A stretch of 64,000 bases of DNA. Source: Bradyrhizobium commune (GTDB lineage Bacteria > Pseudomonadota > Alphaproteobacteria > Rhizobiales > Xanthobacteraceae). The position numbers were made by a program, and so were the translations under genes. Below, one piece after another: positions 1 to 9,118 of this stretch (position 1 is the first letter of the stretch; each line of letters begins with the position of its first letter). The DNA lies in NCBI RefSeq assembly GCF_015624505.1, contig NZ_CP061379.1, positions 3,720,001 to 3,784,000 on the forward strand. The letters run 5' to 3'. Below the pieces are notes generated by a model. The model was given only the letters and a program-made list of their open reading frames with translations. It had not been told where the DNA came from and ran no database searches.

Positions 1-2124
1 TTGATCGACAACCCCGCGCTGACCATCGACGAACTCATCAACATCGTGCCGGGACCGGATTTCCCGACCGGCGGCGTCATTCTCGGACGCGCGGGCATCC
101 GCGCCGCCTATCACCTCGGCCGTGGCTCGATCGTCATGCGCGGCAAGGTCGCGATCGAGACCATCCGCAAGGAGCGCGAGGCGATCATCATCACCGAGAT
201 TCCCTACCAGGTGAACAAGGCGACGATGGTCGAGCGGATCGCCGAGCTGGTGAAGGAAAAGAAGATCGAGGGCATCGGCGACCTGCGGGATGAATCCGAT
301 CGCGAAGGCTATCGCGTCGTCATCGAATTGAAACGCGACGCCGTGCCGGACGTGGTGCTGAACCAGCTGTACAGATTCACGCCGTTACAGACGAGCTTCG
401 GCGTCAACATGGTGGCGCTCGACAGTGGCCGTCCCCGGATCATGCATCTGAAGGACCTGCTGGCTATCTTCGTCGACTTCCGCGAACGGGTCGTCACGCG
501 GCGCACCAAGTACCTGCTCGCCAAGGCCCGCGATCGCGCCCATATCCTGGTCGGTCTGGCAATCGCGGTCGCCAATATCGACGAGATGATCCGCGTCATT
601 CGGACCTCGCCCGACCCGACCACCGCGCGCGACACCCTGATGTCGCGCGACTGGCCGGCTCGGGACGTCGAGGACATGCTTACGCTGATCGACGATCCGC
701 GCCACCGTATCAGCGAGGACGGCACGATCCGACTGTCGCTGGAGCAGGCGAGGGCCATTCTCGACCTGCGCCTTCAACGCCTCACCGCACTCGGCCGTGA
801 CGAAATCCGCGAGGAGCTCGACAAGCTCGCCGGTGAGATCGGGGACTATCTCGACATCCTGCGTTCACGCGACCGCGTGCTGGGCATCATCAAGACCGAG
901 CTTGCCGAGGTGAAGGCCGAGTTCGCGACCCCGCGCAAGACGGTGATCATGGAGCAGGAAGGCGAGGTCGAGGACGAGGACCTGATCCAGCGCGAGGACA
1001 TGGTCGTCACCGTCTCGCACGCGGGCTACGTCAAGCGCGTGCCGCTGTCGGCCTATCGCGCCCAGCGCCGCGGCGGCAAGGGCCGCGCCGGCATGCAGAC
1101 CCGCGACGAGGATTTTGTCTCGCGCCTGTTCGTGGCGTCCACGCACACACCGGTGCTGTTCTTCTCCTCGCGCGGCCAAGTCTACAAGGAAAAGGTCTGG
1201 CGGCTGCCGATGGCGGCGCCGAACGCGCGCGGCAAGGCGCTGATCAACATCCTGCCGCTGGAGCAGGGCGAGCGCATCACCACGATCATGCCGCTGCCCG
1301 AGGACGAATCGACCTGGGGCAACCTCGACGTGATGTTCGCCACCACCGGCGGCAACGTCCGGCGCAACAAGCTGTCCGACTTCGTCGACGTCCGCCGCTC
1401 CGGCATCATCGCCATGAAGCTCGACGACAATGAAGCGATCGTCGACGTGCAGATCTGCACCGAGCGCGACGACGTGCTTTTGACCGGCGCCGGCGGCCAG
1501 TGCATCCGCTTCCCCGTCACCGACGTGCGCGTGTTCACCGGGCGTACCTCGATGGGCGTGCGCGGCATCGCGCTTGCCGAGGGCGACAAGGTGATTTCGC
1601 TGGCGATCCTGCGCCATGTCGAGACCTCTTCGGACGAGCGCTCCGCGTATCTGAAAATGCGCCGTGCCGTGGTCGGCGAGGCCACGACTGAGGAGGCTCC
1701 GGCGGACGCCGAGGCCGAGGAGACGTCCGGCAGCTTCCAGCTCTCGCAGGAGCGCTATGTCGAGATGTCGGCGGCCGAGCAGGTCGTGCTGACCGTCTCC
1801 GTCAACGGCTACGGCAAGCGGACCTCGTCCTACGAGTACCGTACCACCGGGCGCGGCGGCAAAGGCATCGTTGCCATGAGCGTCAACAACCGCAACGGCA
1901 ACCTGGTCGCCTCTTTCCCCGTGGAGGAGGCCGACCAGATCATGCTGGTCACCGACAAGGGCCAGCTGATCCGCTGCCCGGTCGAAGGTATCCGCATCGC
2001 CGGCCGCTCGACCCAGGGCGTGATCGTGTTCGACACCGCCGAGGACGAGCACGTCGTCTCGGTCGAGCACATCACGGAAGAGGCCGAGGGCGGCAATGGC
2101 GACAATGGAAATGGCTCGCATTAG
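1..2124 (+). CDS. gyrA: DNA gyrase subunit A, 5'-truncated by window edge
   Basis: GyrA is the DNA-cleaving and wrapping subunit of gyrase (type IIA topoisomerase), cytoplasmic, acting with GyrB. The frame is open from base 1 and the first TTG is an internal Leu codon, so the N-terminal part with the catalytic Tyr lies outside the window. The visible 707 residues hold the rest of the breakage-reunion domain and its coiled-coil, then the C-terminal beta-propeller. The propeller starts with a perfect GyrA box, QRRGGKG, at about residue 355, which marks gyrase rather than ParC. The protein ends in an acidic Gly/Asn tail. Nothing suggests disruption. Confidence 0.97.
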   Translation: MIDNPALTIDELINIVPGPDFPTGGVILGRAGIRAAYHLGRGSIVMRGKVAIETIRKEREAIIITEIPYQVNKATMVERIAELVKEKKIEGIGDLRDESDREGYRVVIELKRDAVPDVVLNQLYRFTPLQTSFGVNMVALDSGRPRIMHLKDLLAIFVDFRERVVTRRTKYLLAKARDRAHILVGLAIAVANIDEMIRVIRTSPDPTTARDTLMSRDWPARDVEDMLTLIDDPRHRISEDGTIRLSLEQARAILDLRLQRLTALGRDEIREELDKLAGEIGDYLDILRSRDRVLGIIKTELAEVKAEFATPRKTVIMEQEGEVEDEDLIQREDMVVTVSHAGYVKRVPLSAYRAQRRGGKGRAGMQTRDEDFVSRLFVASTHTPVLFFSSRGQVYKEKVWRLPMAAPNARGKALINILPLEQGERITTIMPLPEDESTWGNLDVMFATTGGNVRRNKLSDFVDVRRSGIIAMKLDDNEAIVDVQICTERDDVLLTGAGGQCIRFPVTDVRVFTGRTSMGVRGIALAEGDKVISLAILRHVETSSDERSAYLKMRRAVVGEATTEEAPADAEAEETSGSFQLSQERYVEMSAAEQVVLTVSVNGYGKRTSSYEYRTTGRGGKGIVAMSVNNRNGNLVASFPVEEADQIMLVTDKGQLIRCPVEGIRIAGRSTQGVIVFDTAEDEHVVSVEHITEEAEGGNGDNGNGSH

Positions 2125-2156
2125 GCGCGGCCCGGACGCGTGTTGAGGGACGTTTC

Positions 2157-2945
2157 ATGCCGCGATACATAGCCTGCCTGTTTGCTGTCCTGGCCACCTT
2201 CACCTTGGCCACGGGCGCGGCGGCCGCTGATGTCAAGGTGATGATCTCAGCCGGGTTCTTCGGCGTGTATGAGGAGCTCGGTCCCGCATTCGAGAAAGCG
2301 ACGGGGCACAAGCTCGTCACCACGCGCGGGCCTTCGGTCGGCGATTCACCGGAAGCCATACCGACGCGTCTGTCCCGGGGTGAGGCGGCCGACGTGGTCA
2401 TCATGGACGGGGTCGGCGTCGATCTGCTGGATCAGAAGGATCTGACCCGCCCGGGCAGCCGGGTGCCGCTCGCGGAATCGTTCATCGGAATGGTGGTTCG
2501 GGCCGGGCAACCCAAGCCCGACATCAGCACGATGGATGCGCTGCGCAAGACACTGCTCGCGGCCAAGTCTATCGCCTATTCGGACAGTTCCAGCGGCACC
2601 TATCTCTCGACCATCGGTTTCAAGAAGCTCGGTGTCGCCGATGAAATCGCCGGCAAGACGCGCAAGGTGCGCGGTCCGCCGTCGGGCGAGCCGGTGGCTG
2701 CCGTCGTCGCCCGCGGAGAGGCGGAAATAGGCTTTCAGCAAGTCCCGGAACTGATCCACGTGCCGGGGATCGATTTCGTCGGCACCGTGCCATCCGAGGT
2801 TCAGCCGCCAACCCTTTATGTCGGGGCGCTGCCCAAGAGCTCACAACAGTCCGACGCCGCGATGGCCCTGCTGCACTTCCTCTCCTCCGCAGATGCGGCA
2901 GCCGTGATCACCAAAGCCGGCATGAAGCCCTTGCCGCCGCACTGA
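2157..2945 (+). CDS. ModA-like periplasmic substrate-binding protein
   Basis: 262 aa with a signal peptide (residues 1-23, cleavage after GAAAA). The fold family is the type II periplasmic binding protein of molybdate/tungstate or related oxyanion ABC importers; the opening VMISAGFFGVYEELGPAFE resembles the first ModA strand and helix. No modB or modC permease/ATPase lies next to it: gyrA is upstream and kup converges downstream. It is therefore an orphan binding protein whose ligand cannot be told from sequence. It starts 33 bases after gyrA, so it could be transcribed by read-through. Molybdate is only one possible ligand. Confidence 0.75.
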   Translation: MPRYIACLFAVLATFTLATGAAAADVKVMISAGFFGVYEELGPAFEKATGHKLVTTRGPSVGDSPEAIPTRLSRGEAADVVIMDGVGVDLLDQKDLTRPGSRVPLAESFIGMVVRAGQPKPDISTMDALRKTLLAAKSIAYSDSSSGTYLSTIGFKKLGVADEIAGKTRKVRGPPSGEPVAAVVARGEAEIGFQQVPELIHVPGIDFVGTVPSEVQPPTLYVGALPKSSQQSDAAMALLHFLSSADAAAVITKAGMKPLPPH

Positions 2946-2986
2946 GCTTCGTCGTCCGCATCATCGGCGCATCATCGAAACACGCC

Positions 2987-4897
2987 CTAAATCTCCAGCT
3001 CCGTGCCGAATTCCACCACCTGCTTGGTCGGCACGCCGAAGAACGCGGCGGAGCGTTCGGCGTTGCGCTGGAGGAAGGCGAACAGGCTTTCGCGCCAGAC
3101 CCACATGCCCGGAATGTCCTCGCGCGGGATGATGGTCTCGCGGCCGACATAATAGGTGATGTCGGCGAGGTCGATGCCGGGAAGCCTGCCCTGGCGGCAG
3201 GCGAGCGTCAGTCCCTCAAAGATCGTCGGGTTCTGCATGAACCCGTAGCGCAGGATCACGCGGGTGATGCCGGGGATGATCTCGATCACCTCGGCGCGAT
3301 CCTCATCGGCAATATGCGGCAATTCCTCGATCAGGACGGTGACGAGGATGATGCGCTCGTGCAGCACGTGGTTGTGCTTGACAAACTGGGTCAGCGCCAG
3401 CGGGACGCCATTTGGCACAGATGCCAGGAACACCGCGGTCCCGGGCAGCCTGGCGCTGCATTTGTTGACAGCGGTCTCGATCAGATCTTCCTCGGGCTGA
3501 CGCAGCTTGCTGCGTGCGGCCTCGACCAGCTTCACCCCGGCACGCCAGGTCATCATCAGGAAGGCGACGAGGCCGGCGAGCAGCAGCGGAAACCAGCCGC
3601 CCTCGAACAGCTTGATCGAATTGGCCGAGAAGAAGATCACGTCGATCACGAAGAAGAAGCCGTTCACGGCCACCACGAGCCAGGGCGAATAGCCCCACTG
3701 GATCGCCACCAGCGCTGCGAGCAGCGTGGTGATGGCCATCAGCAGCGACACCGCGATGCCGTAGGCGCCGGCGAGCGCATCCGAGGTGCCGAAGGCGAGG
3801 ACGGCGCCGAGCGTGGCGGCGGCGAGCAGCCAGTTTACCAGCGGCACGTAGATCTGGCCGATCGCATCGCTCGTGGTGTGGCGGATCTGCATGCGCGGCA
3901 GGAAGCCGAGCTGGATCGACTGCTGGGTCAGCGAGAACACGCCGGAGATGATCGCCTGCGAGGCGATCACGGTTGCGACCGCCGAGAACGCGACCAGGGG
4001 ATAATGGAGGACATCAGGGCAGAGCTGAAAGAACGGGTTCTCGATCATGCCGGGATCGGTGATCAGGAGCGCGGCCTGGCCGAAATAGTTCAGCACCAGC
4101 GCGGGCAGGCAGATGGCGAACCAGGCGAGCCGGATCGGCAGACGGCCGAAATGACCCATGTCGGCATACATGGCCTCGCCCCCGGTCACGGCAAGGAAAG
4201 CCGCGCCCAGGATCGCGAAGGATACGTGGAAATCCTGGTGGATCAGGAAGTCGAAGGCGTAGAACGGACTCAGCGCCGCCAGCACCGCCGGCGCCTTGAT
4301 GATGCCATGGATGCCGAGCGCGGCGAGCACGGCGAACCAGGCCAGCATCACCGGTCCGAAGATGCGGCCGATGAAGCCGGTGCCCTGCTTCTGCATCATG
4401 AACAGGCCGACCAGGATGGCGATGGTGACGGGGACCACGACCGGCGAAAGCGAGGGCGCGTCGACCTTGAGGCCCTCGATGGCGGAGAGCACCGAGATCG
4501 CCGGCGTGATCGCGCCGTCGCCATAGAGCAGGGCGGCGCCGACCAGGCCAACAATAAGCAGATGCGCGCGCCAGGTGCCGGGCTCGGCATTACGGGCATG
4601 CAGTAGAGCTAACAGCGCGACGATGCCGCCTTCGCCGCGGTTGTCTGCCCGGAGGATCAGCAACGCATATTTCAGCGAGATGATCAGCAGCAGCGCCCAG
4701 AGGATCAGCGAAGCAACTCCCAGGACAGCTTCGGGCGTCACTGTCGCGCCATGGGCGGCCGCTTTGGCGGCTTCCTTGAGGGCATAGAGCGGGCTGGTGC
4801 CGATATCGCCGTAGACCACCCCGAGGGCGCCCATGGTCATGGCCAGCGGCAGTGGATCAGGATGGTGGCCGGAAGCGACTGCGGGCGTACTGGACAA
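2987..4897 (-). CDS. kup: Kup-type low-affinity potassium/proton symporter
   Basis: 636 aa inner-membrane KUP/HAK/KT transporter importing K+ with H+. The N-terminal signature (GVVYGDIGTSPLYALKEA) is diagnostic. About twelve hydrophobic segments follow up to roughly residue 460, then a soluble C-terminal domain. The length matches the family. It converges with the ModA-like gene (41-base gap). The 165 bases in front of it carry no gene and separate it from a small secreted protein on the same strand. Bradyrhizobia usually carry several Kup paralogs, so a numbered gene name is not assigned. Confidence 0.95.
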   Translation of the reverse strand: MSSTPAVASGHHPDPLPLAMTMGALGVVYGDIGTSPLYALKEAAKAAAHGATVTPEAVLGVASLILWALLLIISLKYALLILRADNRGEGGIVALLALLHARNAEPGTWRAHLLIVGLVGAALLYGDGAITPAISVLSAIEGLKVDAPSLSPVVVPVTIAILVGLFMMQKQGTGFIGRIFGPVMLAWFAVLAALGIHGIIKAPAVLAALSPFYAFDFLIHQDFHVSFAILGAAFLAVTGGEAMYADMGHFGRLPIRLAWFAICLPALVLNYFGQAALLITDPGMIENPFFQLCPDVLHYPLVAFSAVATVIASQAIISGVFSLTQQSIQLGFLPRMQIRHTTSDAIGQIYVPLVNWLLAAATLGAVLAFGTSDALAGAYGIAVSLLMAITTLLAALVAIQWGYSPWLVVAVNGFFFVIDVIFFSANSIKLFEGGWFPLLLAGLVAFLMMTWRAGVKLVEAARSKLRQPEEDLIETAVNKCSARLPGTAVFLASVPNGVPLALTQFVKHNHVLHERIILVTVLIEELPHIADEDRAEVIEIIPGITRVILRYGFMQNPTIFEGLTLACRQGRLPGIDLADITYYVGRETIIPREDIPGMWVWRESLFAFLQRNAERSAAFFGVPTKQVVEFGTELEI

Positions 4898-5062
4898 AGG
4901 CGACCCCCCGATGGGATCGCGCCCGACGGGCCATTCCGAGGGGCGCGAGCGTCACGCAGTCTGCGACGAGACGCCGCAAATTGCCACGGGGTTTTTCTTG
5001 GGGTTTCTTGGCGTTCTCTTGGGCTTTGTATCGAGGTTTACGACGCCAAGCTGACGGAGCGT

Positions 5063-5320
5063 CTACGGCGTGCGGTCGGCGGTGACGAGGCGGGCCACGC
5101 GAACGTCGGCCTTGGTGCCGGCGCGGCGCAGGCAGGACGCTTCGAAATTCGGCCAGGCCTGCTGCGAGCAGTCGCGGCCGATGGTCTTGATGTCGAGCCG
5201 GTCGGCCTTCGCCAGCGGCTGCGGCACGCTGGCTTCGACGGTCGGCGCAAAGCCGGGCAGGAGGGTAAGGGCTGCGGCAACGCACGCAGCGATAGTGATC
5301 GCTGAAAGAGCCTTGATCAT
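5063..5320 (-). CDS. Small secreted protein of unknown function
   Basis: 85 aa. The N-terminus is a clear signal sequence (MIKALSAITIAACVAAALTL), followed by a short mature part with two Cys (DCSQQAW and ASCLRR) that could form a disulfide in the periplasm. I recognise the pattern (a Cys pair, QAWP, ending VRxVTADR) as a small family common in Bradyrhizobium, but no function is known to me. It lies upstream of kup on the same strand. Confidence 0.7.
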   Translation of the reverse strand: MIKALSAITIAACVAAALTLLPGFAPTVEASVPQPLAKADRLDIKTIGRDCSQQAWPNFEASCLRRAGTKADVRVARLVTADRTP

Positions 5321-5585
5321 TGACGGTCCCCTGTGATGCGGCCGCTACGCCCAATGTGCGGCCCGTCATTCGTTGGGTGGATTAGTAACCATGGTCAGTT
5401 TCCGGACGTCTTCGCGGATACGGGAAATGGTTTCGTTCGCGCTCTGTTTTGTTTCGTCATGGCCTCAGGACGAAACAAACCGGAGGTTTCCGACACGATT
5501 TTGCGAAAAGATCTGGATTGCCGGAAAAATCGGCAGGGAACCTGGCCGGCTTGCCGGCTCGGGCCGGGCGGGGTAGGAGGAGGCC

Positions 5586-6083
5586 ATGTCGCGCATTGCC
5601 TTCTACCCGGGTTCCTTCGACCCCATCACCAACGGCCATCTGGACGTGGTCCGGCATGCCGTTCCCCTGTGCGACAGGCTCGTGGTCGCGATCGGCGTCC
5701 ATCCCGGCAAGAAGCCGCTGTTCACGACCGAGGAGCGGCTGAAAATGCTCCACGACGTCTGCGGGCCGATTGCGGCCCAGGCCGGCTGTACGCTCGAGGC
5801 CACCACTTTTGACGACCTGTCGGTGACCGCCGCGCGCAAGCATGGCGCCACCATCATGATTCGCGGTCTGCGCGACGGCACCGACCTCGACTACGAGATG
5901 CAGCTTGCCGGCATGAACGAGGCCATGGCGCCGGAGGTGCATACGGTGTTTCTGCCGGCATCCCCCATGGTCCGCCCGATCACTGCCACACTGGTGCGAC
6001 AGATCGCGGCTATGGGTGGCGACGTCTCGACCTTCGTGCCGCCGCTCGTGGCATCCCTGCTCAAGGCCAAATTCGCCCCGTAA
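5586..6083 (+). CDS. coaD: Phosphopantetheine adenylyltransferase
   Basis: 165 aa cytoplasmic enzyme that transfers AMP from ATP to 4'-phosphopantetheine, the fourth step of CoA synthesis. The nucleotidyltransferase motif ([14 protein letters not shown]) sits at residues 7-20, and the [12 protein letters not shown] motif and late P-S-x-x-R region are present. Length is typical. The start is supported by GGAGGA at 5576-5581 just upstream of ATG. It is followed 37 bases later by a secreted cyclophilin on the same strand. The 265 bases upstream hold no gene I can see. Confidence 0.97.
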   Translation: MSRIAFYPGSFDPITNGHLDVVRHAVPLCDRLVVAIGVHPGKKPLFTTEERLKMLHDVCGPIAAQAGCTLEATTFDDLSVTAARKHGATIMIRGLRDGTDLDYEMQLAGMNEAMAPEVHTVFLPASPMVRPITATLVRQIAAMGGDVSTFVPPLVASLLKAKFAP

Positions 6084-6120
6084 CGGCGCGCGTCTTCATC
6101 TCACCAGATCCGGAGTTTTC

Positions 6121-6696
6121 ATGATCCGTCGTCTCGCAATTCTTGCCACGATCTTTGCCGCGCTCATTGGCGCGGCCCCGGCGCTAGCGCAGCAACTGCC
6201 GGCCAACCTCGACAAGGCCAATGCGCTCGTCATCGACACCACCAAGGGCCGCATCGTCATCAAGCTCAGGACCGACCTGGCGCCCCAGCACGCCGAGCGC
6301 CTCAAGCAGCTCGCGCGCGAGGGCTTCTACAACAACGTTCCGTTCCACCGGGTGATGGACGGCTTCATGGCACAGACCGGCGACGGCCAGAATGGCAACG
6401 GCACCGGCGGCTCGAAATATCCGAATCTGAAGCAGGAATTCTCCAAGGTGCATTTTGCCCGCGGCATCGTCGGCATGGCGCGGCGCGGCGACAGTGTCGA
6501 TACCGCCAACTCGCAGTTCTTCATCATGTTCGCCGACGGCGGCAGCCTCGACGGCCAGTACACCGTGATCGGCGAGGTCGTGCAGGGCATGGATGTCGTC
6601 GACAAGCTGAAGAAAGCGCCCCCGGGCTCGCCGGGCGGCACAGTCACCGATCCGGACAAGATGGTGAAGGTGCAGGTCGCCTCCGACATCAAGTAA
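6121..6696 (+). CDS. Secreted cyclophilin-type peptidyl-prolyl isomerase
   Basis: 191 aa. A signal peptide (residues 1-23, ending PALAQQ) precedes a single cyclophilin domain, so it probably acts on proteins folding in the periplasm. Catalytic motifs FHRVMDGFMAQTGD and SQFFIMF are intact. The open frame runs further upstream, but ATG 6121 is preferred because it begins the signal peptide directly. It is one of two cyclophilin genes on this strand, separated by a TolA/TonB-C-like gene. Confidence 0.93.
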   Translation: MIRRLAILATIFAALIGAAPALAQQLPANLDKANALVIDTTKGRIVIKLRTDLAPQHAERLKQLAREGFYNNVPFHRVMDGFMAQTGDGQNGNGTGGSKYPNLKQEFSKVHFARGIVGMARRGDSVDTANSQFFIMFADGGSLDGQYTVIGEVVQGMDVVDKLKKAPPGSPGGTVTDPDKMVKVQVASDIK

Positions 6697-6718
6697 GAGG
6701 ACCACGCAGGGGAGGACC

Positions 6719-7129
6719 ATGGCGTACTGCTGCAACACGCTCCGCTTGGCTGCTGTTGTACTGCTGTGCGGCCTCTCGGGCGCGGCTGCCGAGGACGCGA
6801 AGGTCGACACCATCGCGGACATCTCCCGGTATCTGCAAACTTGCTGGAGGCCGCCGCTCGCCAGCAAGGCTCGCCCTATCGACATCACTGTCATCGTCAG
6901 CTTTAACCGGGCCGGAAACATTTTGGGCCATCCGCGAATTTCCTATGAGTCCGCGGACGCCTCCGACGAGGACCGGCTGCAATACCGCATCGCAGTGATG
7001 GAGACATTGCAACGCTGCACGCCGTTGCCATTTACCGATGCAATGGCCGGCGCTGCGGCGGGGCGTCCATTCGCAATTCCCATCCGCAGGCGGAAGACTT
7101 CACCCCCAACGCAAGAGAGACGAGTATGA
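6719..7129 (+). CDS. Secreted protein with TolA/TonB C-terminal-like domain
   Basis: 136 aa. A signal peptide (residues 1-24, ending SGAAAED) leads into a short domain with Cys at about 42 and 100. The pattern is a central strand ITVIVSFNRAGNILGHP, then a helix rich in charged residues, then RCTPLPF. This matches the layout of the TolA/TonB C-terminal fold (strand, long helix, strand with P-x-P). It lacks the N-terminal membrane anchor and linker of real TolA or TonB. Its stop codon overlaps the start of the next cyclophilin by four bases (ATGA), which implies translational coupling. The function is inferred only. Confidence 0.65.
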   Translation: MAYCCNTLRLAAVVLLCGLSGAAAEDAKVDTIADISRYLQTCWRPPLASKARPIDITVIVSFNRAGNILGHPRISYESADASDEDRLQYRIAVMETLQRCTPLPFTDAMAGAAAGRPFAIPIRRRKTSPPTQERRV

Positions 7130-7590
7130 GCGCCACCGAAAACACCCTGATCCTCGAAACCACGCAGGGCCCCGTCACCATCGAGATGCGCCCCGACCTT
7201 GCGCCGGGTCACGTCGCCCGTATCAAGGAGCTGGTTCGCGAGGGCTTCTACGACGGCATCGTGTTCCATCGCGTGATCGACGGCTTCATGGCGCAGACCG
7301 GCTGCCCGCACGGCACCGGCACCGGCGGCTCCGGCAAGAAGCTGAAGGCCGAGTTCAACAAGGAGCCGCATGTGCGCGGCACCACCTCGATGGCGCGTGC
7401 TGCCAGCCCCGATTCCGGCGACAGCCAGTTCTTCATCTGCTTCGACGACGCCCGCTTCCTCGACAACCAGTACACGGTGTGGGGCAAGGTCACCGAGGGC
7501 ATGGAGAACGTCGACAAGATCAAGCGCGGCGAGCCGGTGCAGAATCCCGACAAGATCGTCAAGGCGCGGATGGCCGCGGACGCGGAGTAA
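7126..7590 (+). CDS. ppiB: Cytoplasmic cyclophilin-type peptidyl-prolyl isomerase
   Basis: 154 aa, no signal peptide, cyclophilin domain over nearly the whole length. FHRVIDGFMAQTG and SQFFICF carry the conserved Arg, Phe and Gln active-site residues. It is the cytoplasmic counterpart of the secreted cyclophilin 430 bases upstream and is translationally coupled to the TolA-like gene. A perfect 13-bp hairpin and queA follow. Confidence 0.93.
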   Translation: MSATENTLILETTQGPVTIEMRPDLAPGHVARIKELVREGFYDGIVFHRVIDGFMAQTGCPHGTGTGGSGKKLKAEFNKEPHVRGTTSMARAASPDSGDSQFFICFDDARFLDNQYTVWGKVTEGMENVDKIKRGEPVQNPDKIVKARMAADAE

Positions 7591-7598
7591 CAATTGCC

Positions 7599-7626
7599 GC
7601 CATGCCCCGCCCTGGCGGGGCATGGC
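7599..7626. repeat. Perfect 13-bp inverted repeat before queA
   Basis: GCCATGCCCCGCC (7599-7611) and its reverse complement (7614-7626) are separated by two bases. There is no T-tract, so it is not a standard terminator. It ends 12 bases before the queA GTG start and would place queA's ribosome site at the foot of a strong RNA hairpin. Confidence 0.75.
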
Positions 7627-7638
7627 GAGGTACCGAAC

Positions 7639-8709
7639 GTGCGCACCGATCTCTTCGACTTCGATCTCCCCCCCGAGCGCATCGCGTTGCGCCCCGCGCA
7701 TCCGCGCGACTCCGCAAAGATGCTGGTCGTGGAAGGGGGCGCGCTGCGCGACCGGATCATCTCCGACCTGCCGCAATGGCTGAGGCCGGGCGATCAGCTC
7801 GTCGTCAACGACACCAAGGTGATTGCGGCGCAACTCAAAGGCCGCCGCATCGGCCGCGACACCGAGCCGAAGATCGAGGCGACGCTGATCAAGCGCCTCG
7901 ATGGCTCACGCTGGCAGGCGCTGGTGAAGCCGGCGAAGAAGCTCGTGGCCGGCGACCGCATCCGCTTCGGCAATGAAGGCAAGGTCTGCCTGCTCGGCCA
8001 TCTCGATGCCGAGGTCGAGGCGAAGGGCACCGAGGGCGAGGTGACGCTGTCGTTCTCGTTCCACGGCCCTGCGCTCGACCAGGCCATCGCCGATCTCGGC
8101 AGCCCGCCGCTGCCGCCTTACATCGCCTCGAAGCGCACGCCGGACGATCGGGATCTCGCCGACTACCAGACGATGTTTGCGGCGAACGAAGGCGCTGTCG
8201 CGGCGCCAACCGCGGGCCTGCATTTCACGCCGGCGCTGGAGCAGGCGCTGCGCGAACGCGGCGTCGGCATCAACCGCATCACGCTGCATGTCGGGGCAGG
8301 GACCTTCCTGCCGGTGAAGGTCGACGACACCGAAGGCCACAAGATGCACGCGGAGTGGGGCACGATCTCGGCCGAGACGGCCGAAAAACTCAACACCGCG
8401 CGGAAGAATGGTGGCCGGATCGTTGCGGTCGGCACGACGTCGTTGCGGCTGCTCGAAAGCGCAGCCAGCGAGGATGGCACCATCCAGCCGTTCGCGGCCG
8501 AGACATCGATCTTCATCACCCCCGGCTATCGCTTCCGAACCGTCGATATCCTGATGACGAATTTCCACCTGCCAAAGTCGACGCTGTTCATGCTGGTGTC
8601 CGCTTTCGCCGCGCTTGACACGATGAAGCAGGCCTATGCGCATGCGATTGCGAGCGGTTACCGGTTCTATTCCTACGGCGATGCGTGCCTGCTGTTTCGC
8701 GGGCATTAG
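7639..8709 (+). CDS. queA: S-adenosylmethionine:tRNA ribosyltransferase-isomerase
   Basis: QueA adds the ribosyl part of SAM to 7-aminomethyl-7-deazaguanine in tRNA to form epoxyqueuosine. From GTG 7639 the protein is 356 aa, the normal length, beginning [19 protein letters not shown], the conserved N-terminus of the family. An in-frame ATG at 7594 exists but lies before the hairpin and adds 15 unconserved residues. Conserved blocks include [24 protein letters not shown] and [11 protein letters not shown]. Its pathway partner tgt lies about 5 kb downstream on the same strand with unrelated genes between. Confidence 0.96.
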   Translation: MRTDLFDFDLPPERIALRPAHPRDSAKMLVVEGGALRDRIISDLPQWLRPGDQLVVNDTKVIAAQLKGRRIGRDTEPKIEATLIKRLDGSRWQALVKPAKKLVAGDRIRFGNEGKVCLLGHLDAEVEAKGTEGEVTLSFSFHGPALDQAIADLGSPPLPPYIASKRTPDDRDLADYQTMFAANEGAVAAPTAGLHFTPALEQALRERGVGINRITLHVGAGTFLPVKVDDTEGHKMHAEWGTISAETAEKLNTARKNGGRIVAVGTTSLRLLESAASEDGTIQPFAAETSIFITPGYRFRTVDILMTNFHLPKSTLFMLVSAFAALDTMKQAYAHAIASGYRFYSYGDACLLFRGH

Positions 8710-8822
8710 GAAAGCGTTCAACGGTATAACGCTGTTGTGAACGCATAGCTCCGCGTCGTTTTGTCCAGCCGTTGAGTTACAAATCGCGCGGATCAAATCT
8801 CTTGGTTGTGCTACAAGCAACG

Positions 8823-9053
8823 ATGCAGAAATTGTTTTTTGTCGCGCTTTTCATCACGATCTCTCCTTGTTGCATGGCCCAGACCATTGCCGGGACGACA
8901 ATTCCGCCAGCCGATCCATCGATCCGCGACCAGATCAAAGCCGATCGGGCGAGGCAGAACGCCGAGGCGAAGGATGCTTCGCAAGCCCGCCCCTGGGACC
9001 GGGACGCCAACGGCAAGCGTCCCTGGGAGCCGAAAGATCCGCCTACCAAGTAG
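8823..9053 (+). CDS. Small secreted protein, PWDRDxxGKRPWE family
   Basis: 76 aa from ATG 8823. A signal peptide (MQKLFFVALFITISPCCMA) is followed by a charged, probably unstructured mature part: SIRDQIKADRARQ and then RPWDRDANGKRPWEPKDP. A TTG start at 8772 would add 17 residues in front of the signal sequence and is unlikely. A clear paralog lies at 52029-52247. The conserved Trp-rich C-terminus suggests a binding function, but none is known to me. Confidence 0.7.
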   Translation: MQKLFFVALFITISPCCMAQTIAGTTIPPADPSIRDQIKADRARQNAEAKDASQARPWDRDANGKRPWEPKDPPTK

Positions 9054-9118
9054 AGCCGCAGGGCGGGTTGGCCGTAAGGCGTAACCCGCCACTCTAACCC
9101 ACCTACGCATCTCGCTTG

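Noticed and set aside
865..2121. Long antisense frame inside gyrA
   Set aside because: It mirrors the GC-rich third positions of gyrA and has no recognisable domain.
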